A stretch of 64,000 nt of DNA from Desulfomicrobium baculatum DSM 4028 (GTDB lineage Bacteria; Desulfobacterota; Desulfovibrionia; Desulfovibrionales; Desulfomicrobiaceae). The notes under the pieces are model-generated. The model was given only the letters and a program-made list of their open reading frames with translations. It did no database searches and was not told where the DNA came from. Below are positions 40,617 to 50,200 of this stretch, in pieces. A program made the translations under genes and the position numbers. Position 1 is the first letter of the stretch. The number at the start of each line of letters is the position of its first letter. The DNA lies in the NCBI RefSeq assembly GCF_000023225.1, contig NC_013173.1, positions 2,916,501 to 2,980,500 on the forward strand, written 5' to 3'.

Positions 40617-41530
40617 TTCCCGCAACGCGCCAGACCCCAGGCGGCGGACTTCAGGCTGGGAAAGTTCCCAGGCCGCCCCTGACAAAACTCGACGCTGTCC
40701 TGCTCATTTTGCTTGCAGGCTGTGCCTGGTACGTTGTCTGGCGCGTAACCACCCATAATGCAAAGCCCTGGGAGTGGGCGGTGCTCGGTCAGTATCTGGT
40801 GCGCGCGGACGGGGGGCCAGGCTTGCTGCTGCAGGGCCTCTTCACCACCCTGCGCCTGACCTGCTGGTCCGCGGTCATCGCCCTTTTCCTCGGCGTATGG
40901 GCCGGGCTGGCGCGCACCAGTCCCAGCCTGTACCTGCGGCTGGTGGGCAGCACCTATGTCGAACTGTGCCGCAACCTGCCGCCCCTGGTTCTCATTTTTC
41001 TGTGTTATTTTTTTCTGGCCGACCAGATCGCCCCGACCATCGGCCTGCAGGACGCACTGCGCACGGCCCCGGACACAGTCAAGGCCGTGGCCGGAGTCCT
41101 GATCGGCCGCCTGGATCAGGTCGACGCCTTTGTCACGGCGGCCTTCACCCTTGGGCTCTACGAAGGAGCGTATGTCGCTGAAATCGTGCGCGGGGGAATC
41201 CGATCGGTGGATGCCGGGCAATGGGAGGCGGGACGTGCGCAGGGGTTCCCGCGCTTTGGGCTCATGGTCTTCATCATCATGCCCCAGGCGGTGCGGAACA
41301 TGATCCCCCCGCTGGCCGGGCAGATCATCTCCACCATCAAGGACTCGGCCATCGTGTCGGTCATCTCCATCCAGGAACTGACCTTCCAGGGCATGCAGCT
41401 CATGGCCACGACCTACCTGACCATGGAAGTCTGGACCTGCGTGGCGCTCCTCTATTTCGTGCTGACCTTCTCCTGCTCCATGGGCGCGGCCCGCCTGGAA
41501 CATCGGCTGCGGCGCAGCTACACGGACTGA
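40613..41530 (+). CDS. Second amino-acid ABC transporter permease
   Basis: A 305-residue inner-membrane protein with the HisMQ domain: LLLQGLFTTLRLTCWSAVIAL, VELCRNLPPLVLIFLCYFF, and the EAA loop AEIVRGGIRSVDAGQWEAGRAQGF. It overlaps the binding-protein gene by 4 bp. A longer periplasmic loop (residues about 150-175) than in the first permease is visible. Its stop directly abuts that of the convergent TonB-dependent receptor gene. Confidence 0.9.
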   Translation: MIPATRQTPGGGLQAGKVPRPPLTKLDAVLLILLAGCAWYVVWRVTTHNAKPWEWAVLGQYLVRADGGPGLLLQGLFTTLRLTCWSAVIALFLGVWAGLARTSPSLYLRLVGSTYVELCRNLPPLVLIFLCYFFLADQIAPTIGLQDALRTAPDTVKAVAGVLIGRLDQVDAFVTAAFTLGLYEGAYVAEIVRGGIRSVDAGQWEAGRAQGFPRFGLMVFIIMPQAVRNMIPPLAGQIISTIKDSAIVSVISIQELTFQGMQLMATTYLTMEVWTCVALLYFVLTFSCSMGAARLEHRLRRSYTD

Positions 41531-44200
41531 TCAGAACTCGCAACGGACGCCGGCGTAATAGCCACGTCCGTATTCGGAGCGCGGGGCCGGCACGTCTCCA
41601 GACCCGATCTGCGACACTCCGACGTGCCCGTCTGCCGCGAACACATTGAAGACATCGAGCATGAGACTCATGGTGAAAAGTTCTTCCTTCACGACGTCGA
41701 GTTCGAGCGAGACGTCCGTGACCAGGCTGCCGGAGATGATTCCCGTCTTGTAGGCGTCATGATAGAGGCCATCCTCGTCAAGCCATTTGGAACTCGACGT
41801 GGTTTTCTTCTTTTCCGCGGTGCCGTAAGGCGTCTCGTCGAATGTCCGCGCATCGTTCTTGAGCCCGGAGGTAGAGTCCCTCCAACGGGACACGCAATTG
41901 ACCCGAAACCTGTCATCAAAAAAAAGCCCCATCCAGCGCAGGGTCACCACGGCGGGCGCGTTGTAGTCGTCGGGCGGAAGGGAACTGCGATCCACCAGTT
42001 CCCCCTCGTAGAAAACCCTGTCGTAATCGTACTCGTAGCCATTTGATTCCTCGTACTCGTCGATCTCGCTATCGAAAGCGCCATTGAACGTTTTGGTTCT
42101 GGATTGCGAGACTCCGAGGGACAGGGAGTGCGATCCAAAACGCTTTGTCTCGAAAGAGCGGGCCAGGGTCAGAGAAATACCGTCGTAGGTACTTTTGCCG
42201 TCATTGGTCAGTTCGTACACGTCCTCTTCCCGGGCTTTGCTGATGATCTGCTTGCGGTGGTCCCGATGCACGAATTCCAAGCCGTATTCGAACCCGGCGA
42301 CATCCCCGAGTAAGCCCCCCATGAGTTCATCGGAATAGGGGGTGTCCAGTCCCTTGGCCTCGTAGCTCTGGTCATCGCTCACCTTGACCGGCGGCAGGTT
42401 GTCGGGATCGGTATTGTACCGGATGAGCAGTGACGATGACGGTCGATACCGGTCGAAGGCATAGGCCCGAAGCTGACCGCCGTAGTATCGGTTGACCCCG
42501 GCCACCACGCGCAGAGCACCGTCCCCCATGGTGTCAAGTTCCATCTTCAAGCGAGTGGAGATATCAGTATTGTGCGAGAAGTCGTCATAATCGACACGCA
42601 AGCCGGGAGTGAGGGTGAACCGGCTCCATTCCATCTCGGCCTGAACGTACCAGCCTAGCGTGTTGAGTGTCCGACGCTGATCGCTTTCGGGATACGTCGT
42701 GAAAACCTGAGTCCATTTTCCAGAGGAAGGCAGCGTCAGAATTTCCATTCGAGCTTCTTCGTTCCACATGTCCGTAGTCACGTTGCTCAGAGTAAGACCC
42801 GAAGAAAGCCCCCAACTGAGGTCTCCGGTCTTGAACGTGGACAAATCAACGTCCAACCCGGCATCGATGCCCCGGTTGACGACCTTGGCATCGCCGAGCC
42901 CTCCTCGATAGTACCAGTCCTCTTCCGGCACCCCGGTTCCGGCATACGTTTCCCGCAAGTTGCTCATGGAATCCCTGCTGTACCCGTTCCGCGAATAGGC
43001 GACTCGTCCGCCGAGCTCGCCCCATGTTCCGCCTAGCGTGGCCGACCCGGCCAGACGAAAGGCTTCGTTTTGCGTTTTCCAATCGCTGTTCTCGTACAAG
43101 GGCTTCCAGCGCTCTTCGCTATACGGCGCGTAGGTGGCGTCCAGGGTCAATTTCAAGTCATCGTCAGGCGTGAAAAGCAACTTCGTAAAAAAATTCTCGC
43201 TGCTCCGCTTCTGATCCTTGTCATAGAAAGAATCCTCAGGCGTCTCCATCTTTAGCGGTATGACCGAACGCCGCTGCGAAGCCGCCACCAAAAGAGCGAC
43301 GTTATCCGTAAGAGGACCGTCCGCGCCGGCCCGAAGAGCATAGGTCCGGAAACGCGGCTGGTTGGCGGACGTGGTTGAATCCTCGTTCACGCCCCGCAAG
43401 TCGAACCACTCGCTGCGGGAATGCCCGCCCGAAAAAACCGCGTGCCAGCGGTCGATGCGCGGATCAATAAGCTCCGCCCCCACGACTCCGCCCACGAACC
43501 CGCCATACTTTGCCGGAACATTGCTGGTATAGACCGTAACGGTGTCCACCAGGCTGGAATCATAAAAAATCGTCTGGTCACCGCCATTCACGTGCAGGTC
43601 ATTGGGGCCGATACCGTCGCCGTCGGCGTCCAGCCCGCTAGGATTAAGCGTGTTCGTCACGCTCATGCCGTCGATGAGAAAATTGTTTTCGTAGGGTTTG
43701 GCTCCGGCGATGGAGACGCGGGGCGGGCGGATTTCACCACCCGTCAGACTGGAGGTATCTTCGTTGGAAAACTGGACGTTGGAGAAGCCCTTGATGGCTT
43801 CGGTGATAGACCCGGTATGGGAGGGCAGGGATTGCAACTCCGCGCCTTCGATCGTCGCCTTGCCGGATTGATGTTTGTCCCCCAGCACGTTCACCGGCTC
43901 AAGCTGATAAACAACATCGCCCTGGTCAGTCAGGAGAGCCTGCCACTGGTCTGCGGAACCTTCGGAGCGGCCACTGGCATTGTGCGGACTGGTCCCGTTT
44001 CCTGACCCGTGATCGTCCCTCTCTGCAACTGATTGCGAGCCATGGGGCACCATCGGGAAGGTTCCGTCCGTCAAGTTTTCTGCCCGGGCGCTGCCCTGAA
44101 TCAGCAAGAACAACAGAAAAAAAAGAGAGTACGCGCCTCCCCTTTTTTTCCTGACTTTTTTCGAAGCCTGATGGTTGCTCTTTTTTCCGACAAATGCCAC
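41531..44200 (-). CDS. TonB-dependent outer-membrane receptor
   Basis: An 889-residue receptor. A long basic N-terminus precedes the signal helix (GGAYSLFFLLFLLIQGSARA). A TonB-box-like EPVNVLGD lies near residue 120, then the plug domain (GSITEAIKGFSNVQF, YENNFLIDGMSVTN, VPAKYGGFVGGVVGAEL) and a barrel ending in GVRCEF with the terminal Phe of outer-membrane proteins. The ligand is not evident. Divergent from the diguanylate cyclase gene (72 bp apart). The stop codon is back to back with that of the permease, with no terminator between. Confidence 0.88.
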   Translation of the reverse strand: MAFVGKKSNHQASKKVRKKRGGAYSLFFLLFLLIQGSARAENLTDGTFPMVPHGSQSVAERDDHGSGNGTSPHNASGRSEGSADQWQALLTDQGDVVYQLEPVNVLGDKHQSGKATIEGAELQSLPSHTGSITEAIKGFSNVQFSNEDTSSLTGGEIRPPRVSIAGAKPYENNFLIDGMSVTNTLNPSGLDADGDGIGPNDLHVNGGDQTIFYDSSLVDTVTVYTSNVPAKYGGFVGGVVGAELIDPRIDRWHAVFSGGHSRSEWFDLRGVNEDSTTSANQPRFRTYALRAGADGPLTDNVALLVAASQRRSVIPLKMETPEDSFYDKDQKRSSENFFTKLLFTPDDDLKLTLDATYAPYSEERWKPLYENSDWKTQNEAFRLAGSATLGGTWGELGGRVAYSRNGYSRDSMSNLRETYAGTGVPEEDWYYRGGLGDAKVVNRGIDAGLDVDLSTFKTGDLSWGLSSGLTLSNVTTDMWNEEARMEILTLPSSGKWTQVFTTYPESDQRRTLNTLGWYVQAEMEWSRFTLTPGLRVDYDDFSHNTDISTRLKMELDTMGDGALRVVAGVNRYYGGQLRAYAFDRYRPSSSLLIRYNTDPDNLPPVKVSDDQSYEAKGLDTPYSDELMGGLLGDVAGFEYGLEFVHRDHRKQIISKAREEDVYELTNDGKSTYDGISLTLARSFETKRFGSHSLSLGVSQSRTKTFNGAFDSEIDEYEESNGYEYDYDRVFYEGELVDRSSLPPDDYNAPAVVTLRWMGLFFDDRFRVNCVSRWRDSTSGLKNDARTFDETPYGTAEKKKTTSSSKWLDEDGLYHDAYKTGIISGSLVTDVSLELDVVKEELFTMSLMLDVFNVFAADGHVGVSQIGSGDVPAPRSEYGRGYYAGVRCEF

Positions 44201-44272
44201 GCACCTGTTGCACAGTAATTATCTGACGCAGAAAACTACCTGAAGTATGTATTACAAAAGATCAAGTACTCC

Positions 44273-47206
44273 ATGCGAACCCTGATTTTCATACTCACAT
44301 TGCTACTTATCCCGCAACCAGCGCGTGCCATCCCGGATATTCCCCTTGATGTCAGTAAGTTGGATATTTCCTTCGAGCGGGGCAGCCACAACAGCGTCAT
44401 CGCCTCCGCCCAGGATTCCCAAGGCTATATTTGGCTGGCCTCCATTCGCGGCCTGCATGTGTATGACGGTCGGGCGTTCCGTCCCGTGCTCAACGAAGTA
44501 TTGCAGGGAAATAACATTCGAGACATTCGGATCGACGCCAACGACGTCCTGTGGGTGGGCACCAATTCTGGCGTGCTCGCCTACCCGCTGGCAACAAAAA
44601 CCCCGCGCTGGTACCAGATGGCCAAGACACCCGCAGGGTTCCCCGCCACAAGCGCCAACATCATCTACCAGGATCAGAAAGGCTCTCTCTGGGCGGGAAC
44701 AGGCAACGGCGGGCTGCACCGCTACGAGCCCTCCTTCGACAAATTCGAGAGGATCGACATCATCCCCCCGGATCCGGATACTCCCTGGACGGTTTTCGAC
44801 ATCGCCGAGAATGCCCAGCGCGACATGTGGCTGGGCACGGGACAGGGCGTACTTCGGTTGACAGGCACCAAGGGTCTGGCCACGGCCATTCCCTTGTCCA
44901 CGGGCGAATCCTACTCTGCCAAAAAAATCACCTTTGACGGCGCGGGCAACCTCTGGGTCGGCGTAGCGGGTAAAGGCCTGTGGATTCTGCCGGCGCAGGC
45001 CTCGCAAAATGAACTCGTTGCCGTGGACGAACTGAAGACGGCACGCATCCTCGATCTCTACACCGACAGCAACGGCGACGTCTGGATTGCCACAGCCCAG
45101 GGGCTGTTCCGATATGGCTTTCGCCAAGGCAGCATTTTTCACCACCCCTTCCGCATACCCGGTTCGCAGGGCAAGACACCCCGCTCCATCGCATCCTTCA
45201 TGGAAACAAAAGCAGGGACGCTATGGATCGGAACGTACAATCACGGGGTGTTGCACCGTCCGCCCTATCCCGGCGCGAAGCTGCTTGAACTGAGGATCAA
45301 GGGCCAAAGCGAACCGGTGCAAAACGCCGACATCATCTGCGCAACCAGCCCGGACTCCCGCGTCTATGTCGGTCTCAAGCAAGGCGGCGTTTATCGCTCC
45401 GCGCCGCTTGACGTTAATCAGATATCCTTGTCGAACAGTATCGAGATCGAACCATTTCTCGACGCGCCGAGAGTCAACGCGCTGGTCTGGAGCACCGACA
45501 ATTCCCTTCTTTGCGGCGCCAAGAATGCCCTTTTGCGTGTCACTCCCAATGGTGAGGCGGAGCATAAGCAGCTCGTTTTTAACGACCCCGATCCATCATT
45601 GTCGACTCACTCCGTTCGTCACATCGCCCTCATGGATGACGGACGCATCTGGGTCTCCAACACCAAAGAGCTCTATTCCTGGAAACCCGGCGACACCGAC
45701 GTGCGCAAAGAACTGACCTTCCCCCCGCAAGCGGGAGGTGCATCGGTCATGCGGTCCGGCGCCGAGCTTTGGGTCGCTTATGGGAGCACTCTTCACAAAA
45801 TCGATCCCCGCTCCGGGCACCAGCGCATGTATGCGCTGCCGGAACCGGCAAACACGGAAGAGGCCATGAGCGTCAAGAGCTTGCTCATGACACGCTCCGA
45901 GGAATTGATTGTCGGGACAACGAAAGAGCTGCTCCGCTACAACCTGCGCTCAGGAACCGCCACTCCCGTCCACACGATAGGAAACGAGCACATTCCGAAC
46001 GTCCTGTCGCTCTGGGCCGACAAGGACGGAGGTACCTGGATGCATACCCAGACAAAAATCTACCATCTTCCGCCCGGATCAAACCAGGCCCGGGAGATGG
46101 CTATCGGAGCAAGACACCCCGCCTCCAGCATCACCGCGTCGCCTGCGGTTCTGGACAAGATGCTTGTCTACGGACATTCCGACGGGCTGTTGCTCGTCGA
46201 TCCGCAGCAACTTTTCTCCCGTCCGCCCACGCTCCCCAAAATATCCGAGATCCGCATTTACGAGCGCAAGGTGCCCGCCACCCCTTTAGGCCGCATGCCC
46301 AAAGCCCTGGAGCTCGACCATCTTCAAAACTTCCTGTCCTTTTCTTTTTCCATGCCCGAAATCAGCGCCTTGGACGCACCCCGTTTTGTCTACAAGCTCG
46401 AAGGCGTGGACTCCGCCTGGACCGACGCCGGAACGCAGTCGTCAGTCAGCTACGCGCACTTGCAGCCGGGTCGCTACGTGTTCCATCTCAAAGACGGCTT
46501 TGACGGCCCTGTCACCGAGTCCGTGAGCATCACCATTCATCCGCCCTGGTGGCTGACGGTGTGGGCCAAGACAAGCTATGCGCTTTTCCTTGCGCTCACC
46601 TTCCTGATCTCGTCGTTGCTGCTTGCACGCCTGCAGACCGCCCGCATCCGCAAGGACATGCTCGAAAACCTGGTCATGCAGGACCCGCTGACCGGAGTGC
46701 CCAACCGACGCAAATTCCAGGAAGTGCTTGCAGCCGAAAAAAGCCGCTGCAAACGCAGCAACCACCAGATCTCGGTGCTCATGATCGACATTGATTATTT
46801 CAAGGGGTTCAACGACCGCTTCGGCCATCAAGCCGGCGACTTGGCCCTGCGCAGCGTCGCTCAGACCCTGAACGCCACGCTCAAGCGACCGGAAGATTTC
46901 GTGGGGAGATACGGGGGGGAGGAATTCGTGGTGGTATTGCCCAGCACCAATCGGAGCGGAGCGGAGCGGGTGGCTCAAAAGATTCAGCAGGCCCTTTTCT
47001 TGACCAACATTCCCTATCCGGGCTCGCCGCTTTCGGACAGAATCACGGTAAGTCTCGGCATCTCGACATTCAGTCCGCAAACCGACCTGCACATCGATTC
47101 GGGACTCTTTTCAGCGGATCAGGCCCTCTACCAGGCCAAACGCAACGGACGGAACTGTTTCTTCTACAAGGACCATTGTCTGGCCCTAACGCCCCTGCGG
47201 CAATGA
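44273..47206 (+). CDS. Beta-propeller/Y_Y_Y sensor with GGDEF diguanylate cyclase
   Basis: A 977-residue membrane sensor. Signal peptide MRTLIFILTLLLIPQPARA, then a periplasmic regulator-type beta-propeller with repeats such as QDSQGYIWLASIRGLHVYDG and ANDVLWVGTNSGV, a Y_Y_Y domain (FVYKLEGVDSAWTDAGTQSS, PGRYVFHLKD), a membrane helix near 780, and a GGDEF domain with intact RYGGEEF and an RPED inhibitory site five residues upstream. It should make c-di-GMP in response to a periplasmic signal and could supply the PilZ proteins of this window. It overlaps the convergent radical SAM gene by 21 bp. Confidence 0.93.
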   Translation: MRTLIFILTLLLIPQPARAIPDIPLDVSKLDISFERGSHNSVIASAQDSQGYIWLASIRGLHVYDGRAFRPVLNEVLQGNNIRDIRIDANDVLWVGTNSGVLAYPLATKTPRWYQMAKTPAGFPATSANIIYQDQKGSLWAGTGNGGLHRYEPSFDKFERIDIIPPDPDTPWTVFDIAENAQRDMWLGTGQGVLRLTGTKGLATAIPLSTGESYSAKKITFDGAGNLWVGVAGKGLWILPAQASQNELVAVDELKTARILDLYTDSNGDVWIATAQGLFRYGFRQGSIFHHPFRIPGSQGKTPRSIASFMETKAGTLWIGTYNHGVLHRPPYPGAKLLELRIKGQSEPVQNADIICATSPDSRVYVGLKQGGVYRSAPLDVNQISLSNSIEIEPFLDAPRVNALVWSTDNSLLCGAKNALLRVTPNGEAEHKQLVFNDPDPSLSTHSVRHIALMDDGRIWVSNTKELYSWKPGDTDVRKELTFPPQAGGASVMRSGAELWVAYGSTLHKIDPRSGHQRMYALPEPANTEEAMSVKSLLMTRSEELIVGTTKELLRYNLRSGTATPVHTIGNEHIPNVLSLWADKDGGTWMHTQTKIYHLPPGSNQAREMAIGARHPASSITASPAVLDKMLVYGHSDGLLLVDPQQLFSRPPTLPKISEIRIYERKVPATPLGRMPKALELDHLQNFLSFSFSMPEISALDAPRFVYKLEGVDSAWTDAGTQSSVSYAHLQPGRYVFHLKDGFDGPVTESVSITIHPPWWLTVWAKTSYALFLALTFLISSLLLARLQTARIRKDMLENLVMQDPLTGVPNRRKFQEVLAAEKSRCKRSNHQISVLMIDIDYFKGFNDRFGHQAGDLALRSVAQTLNATLKRPEDFVGRYGGEEFVVVLPSTNRSGAERVAQKIQQALFLTNIPYPGSPLSDRITVSLGISTFSPQTDLHIDSGLFSADQALYQAKRNGRNCFFYKDHCLALTPLRQ

Positions 47207-48859
47207 CAGGAAGCGGTCCATCCCGCAGACCCGGCACTCATCGCAGCCCGACACGGGGCAGGGCGGGCTGACCATCCCGTGCCTGTACTTGGTCCACTCC
47301 GAGTACAGGAACTTTCTCGAAACCCCTATGTCCAGGCGTTCCCACGGGAACACGCTGTCCCGGTCCAGCGGACGATGCAAGACCTGCCGCACCAGTTCTT
47401 CAAAGTCCCTGACGGCTGCGGCAAGTCCTGTTTGGGCAGCCCGCTCAAGGCAGGGAAAAATCTCCTCGCCGCCCCTGGCCAGGAACATCTGCACCCGGGC
47501 CTGAGCGGGATTCTCTCCCGCGAAACGCATGCCCTTGAAACGTCCGACAGCGCCCTTGAAACGCCGCATGGCCTTTTTGAACCAGTCCTCTTCCGGAATG
47601 GCTGCCCACTGCAGGGGAGTCCAGGCCTTGGGCACAAGACAGCTGACCGAGAGGGAGATGAGCTCGACCCCTTTCTTGCGGTTCCCCTGCCCGAGCCTCC
47701 TGGCTTCTTCGATGCGGCCCAGGAAAGACTCGAATTCCGCCCAATCCTCTTCATTCTCGTCCGGCCAGCCGGTGATCATGTACAGCTTCAAGGTGCCGAA
47801 CTGCAGGCGGCTGATGCGCGTCACGGCCTCCAGAAAGGCTTCTTCCGAAAAATGTTTGTTCATGGCCTGACGCAGGCGGCGGCTCGCCCCTTCCAGCGCC
47901 AGGGTCACGGAACGGGTGCCGGTATGGCGAAGAAATCCGAGCAGCTCATCGGTCAAGCCATCGGCGCGAAGCGACGACAGCGAAAATTTGACCTTGCGCT
48001 CCTGCAACCAACGCAAAAAAGGAAGCAGGTCGGGCCAGTCGGTCAGGGCCGTGCCGACCAGCCCCACTTTCTGCGGAACGCACCGCGTCACGATGTTTTG
48101 CAACGTCTCCATCTCGGCATGGCGGGGAGGCTTGTAGATGCTGCCTGCCGCGCAAAAGCGGCAACCGTAAGGACAGCCCCGGTTGACTTCCAGCAGCAGC
48201 ATGTCCCGGAACTGCGCTTCGGAGCTGACAAAACAGGAATAGGCGGGTTCGCGCAGATTTTTGGACCCGGAGGTGTCGACCAGCCTGCGCACGGGTTCGG
48301 GGCTTTTGCCGGGAACCAGCATTCCGGGCAACGCTGCTATGCCTTCAAGAGCCGCGGCCTTCTCCCCGCCGCTGTTCCAGATCCGGACTATCGTATCGGT
48401 AACGGCCAAAAGGCCGGCCTCGGCCTCGCCGACAAATATCCCGTCCAGCGCGGGCAGGATCGGAAAAGGATTGAGAAACGCCAAGGGACCGCCTGCCAGA
48501 ATCATGGGCCAGGAGTGGCGCTCCTCGGCTCTGACGGAAATGTCCGCATTCTGCAGCAGTCTGATGACCGTGGGAAAATCGCCTTCGAAATTGAGGCTGA
48601 AAAGAACAAGGGGGAAGAGGCCCAGGTCACGTCCGGAGTCAACGGACCTGGGCCTCGGGGAAGTGGGGTCCCAGAAGAAACGTTCGACGGCCAGCTCCTC
48701 GCAACTCGCGAGCAGCCGGTAAACAACCTGCCAGCCCAGGGTGGAGAGCGCGTGCTGCGCGGCTTCCGGAAAAACCAGAGCCACGGGCAGCCGTCCTCCC
48801 CATTCCTTCAGTTGCGGGACTGTTCGGCCTAGATAGAGCTCGGACACAGTTCCCTCCAC
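47186..48859 (-). CDS. Radical SAM protein with cobalamin-binding-like N-terminus
   Basis: A 557-residue protein. The N-terminal half resembles a B12-binding fold (ILAGGPLAFLNPFPILPALDG). The radical SAM site is NRGCPYGCRFCAAG, i.e. Cys-x3-Cys-x2-Cys. The C-terminus has a second Cys cluster, CPVSGCDECRVCGMDRF, which could bind another Fe-S centre. In Desulfovibrionales such a gene is commonly found next to ftsZ; its reaction is unknown. It lies 33 bp downstream of the ftsZ stop on the same strand. Confidence 0.85.
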   Translation of the reverse strand: MEGTVSELYLGRTVPQLKEWGGRLPVALVFPEAAQHALSTLGWQVVYRLLASCEELAVERFFWDPTSPRPRSVDSGRDLGLFPLVLFSLNFEGDFPTVIRLLQNADISVRAEERHSWPMILAGGPLAFLNPFPILPALDGIFVGEAEAGLLAVTDTIVRIWNSGGEKAAALEGIAALPGMLVPGKSPEPVRRLVDTSGSKNLREPAYSCFVSSEAQFRDMLLLEVNRGCPYGCRFCAAGSIYKPPRHAEMETLQNIVTRCVPQKVGLVGTALTDWPDLLPFLRWLQERKVKFSLSSLRADGLTDELLGFLRHTGTRSVTLALEGASRRLRQAMNKHFSEEAFLEAVTRISRLQFGTLKLYMITGWPDENEEDWAEFESFLGRIEEARRLGQGNRKKGVELISLSVSCLVPKAWTPLQWAAIPEEDWFKKAMRRFKGAVGRFKGMRFAGENPAQARVQMFLARGGEEIFPCLERAAQTGLAAAVRDFEELVRQVLHRPLDRDSVFPWERLDIGVSRKFLYSEWTKYRHGMVSPPCPVSGCDECRVCGMDRFLSLPQGR

Positions 48860-48892
48860 GGGCGGGCTGACACGCCTTGAATACTGATAATT

Positions 48893-50143
48893 CTAGTCTG
48901 CCTGCATTCTGATGAACGACGGAATTTCAAACTCCTCCTCTTCGAACAGGAACTCGGCGTCCTCGCCACCGTTCACGATCTTGCGGGGCTCATGCCGCCG
49001 CTCTTCCACGCCGGGCTGGGTCTTGGCCCTGATATAAGCGGGCACGCTCAGATCGGCGCTTTCGTTGACCGTAATCTTGCGGGTGCGCGGACGGATGAAC
49101 GTCCCCTCGCTTTCAGCGCCAAGCCGGCTCGCGGCCGGGTTCGCGGCGAACGGAGTGACCTTGGTTCCTTTTTCCAGGGGGGCATTGCCGTCCTGAATGC
49201 CGGTGGCGATGACGGTGATGCGCATTTCGTCCACGCAATCCATGTCGAAGACCGTACCGAAGTAGATCTTGGCATCCTCATGAGCGGCTTCATGCACGAT
49301 GCTGGCGGCTTCGCTGACTTCTTCGATGGTCAGGTCGGGTCCGCAGGTGATGTTCATGAGCACGCCGCGAGCGCCGTCGATGGTCACGTCTTCCAGCAGC
49401 GGGCTGGTGATGGCCTTCAGCGCCGCCTCGCGAGCTCTGCCGTCGCCGGAAGCGATGCCCGTGCCCATCATGGCCAGACCCATCTCTTCCATGACCGCCT
49501 TCACGTCGGCGAAGTCGAGGTTGATGAGGCCGGGGACCATGATCAGGTCGGAAATACCCTTCACGGCGTGAAAAAGGACTTCGTCGGCCTTGCCCAGCAT
49601 GTCGACGAACGAGGCCTTCTTGGAGGCCAGGGTCAGCAGGCGGTCGTTGGGGATGGTGATGATGCTGTCGACGATGTCGCGCAGCTCCTTGATCCCGCGT
49701 TCGGCCTGCTGCTGGCGGCGCTTGCCTTCAAAAAAGAAAGGCTTGGTCACGACGGCCACGGTCAGCGCGCCCATGTCCTTGGCCACCTGGGCGATGACCG
49801 GAGCCGCGCCCGTGCCCGTGCCGCCGCCCATGCCGGCGGTGACGAAGACCATGTCGCAGTCGCCCAGGATGTCCCGGATCTGGGCCTGGCTCTCCAGGGC
49901 CGCGTCCCGGCCCATGTCCGGATTGGCGCCAGCGCCGAGGCCCTTGGTCAGCTTGTCGCCGAGCTGGATCTTGTATTCTGCCTGCGAATGTTTCAGGGCC
50001 TGCATGTCCGTGTTCGCGGCGATGAAGGTCACGCCTTGCATGGCGGCCTTGATCATGTTGTTCACCGCGTTGCCGCCTCCGCCACCCACTCCGATGACTT
50101 TGATCAAAGCATTGTCTTCGCGTTCAATTTCTAGGAAATCCAT
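48893..50143 (-). CDS. ftsZ: Cell division protein FtsZ
   Basis: The 416-residue tubulin homologue that forms the division ring. The GTPase signature [13 protein letters not shown], the N-terminal [18 protein letters not shown] and the T7 loop [11 protein letters not shown] are intact. The variable linker ends in the conserved tail [11 protein letters not shown], which binds FtsA. ATG at 50143 is used because GGGGGAAG precedes it. It follows ftsA in the dcw cluster. Confidence 0.98.
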   Translation of the reverse strand: MDFLEIEREDNALIKVIGVGGGGGNAVNNMIKAAMQGVTFIAANTDMQALKHSQAEYKIQLGDKLTKGLGAGANPDMGRDAALESQAQIRDILGDCDMVFVTAGMGGGTGTGAAPVIAQVAKDMGALTVAVVTKPFFFEGKRRQQQAERGIKELRDIVDSIITIPNDRLLTLASKKASFVDMLGKADEVLFHAVKGISDLIMVPGLINLDFADVKAVMEEMGLAMMGTGIASGDGRAREAALKAITSPLLEDVTIDGARGVLMNITCGPDLTIEEVSEAASIVHEAAHEDAKIYFGTVFDMDCVDEMRITVIATGIQDGNAPLEKGTKVTPFAANPAASRLGAESEGTFIRPRTRKITVNESADLSVPAYIRAKTQPGVEERRHEPRKIVNGGEDAEFLFEEEEFEIPSFIRMQAD

Positions 50144-50200
50144 ACTTCCCCCCACGTTTGCATTGTTCCGTTCTCCGTTTCCCCGTGCTCGTCAAACCCG

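Noticed and set aside
39977-41503. 508-codon minus-strand ORF opposite the ABC transporter genes
   Set aside because: Shadow frame of the binding-protein and permease genes; its composition (His, Gly, Asp rich) is typical of antisense frames.
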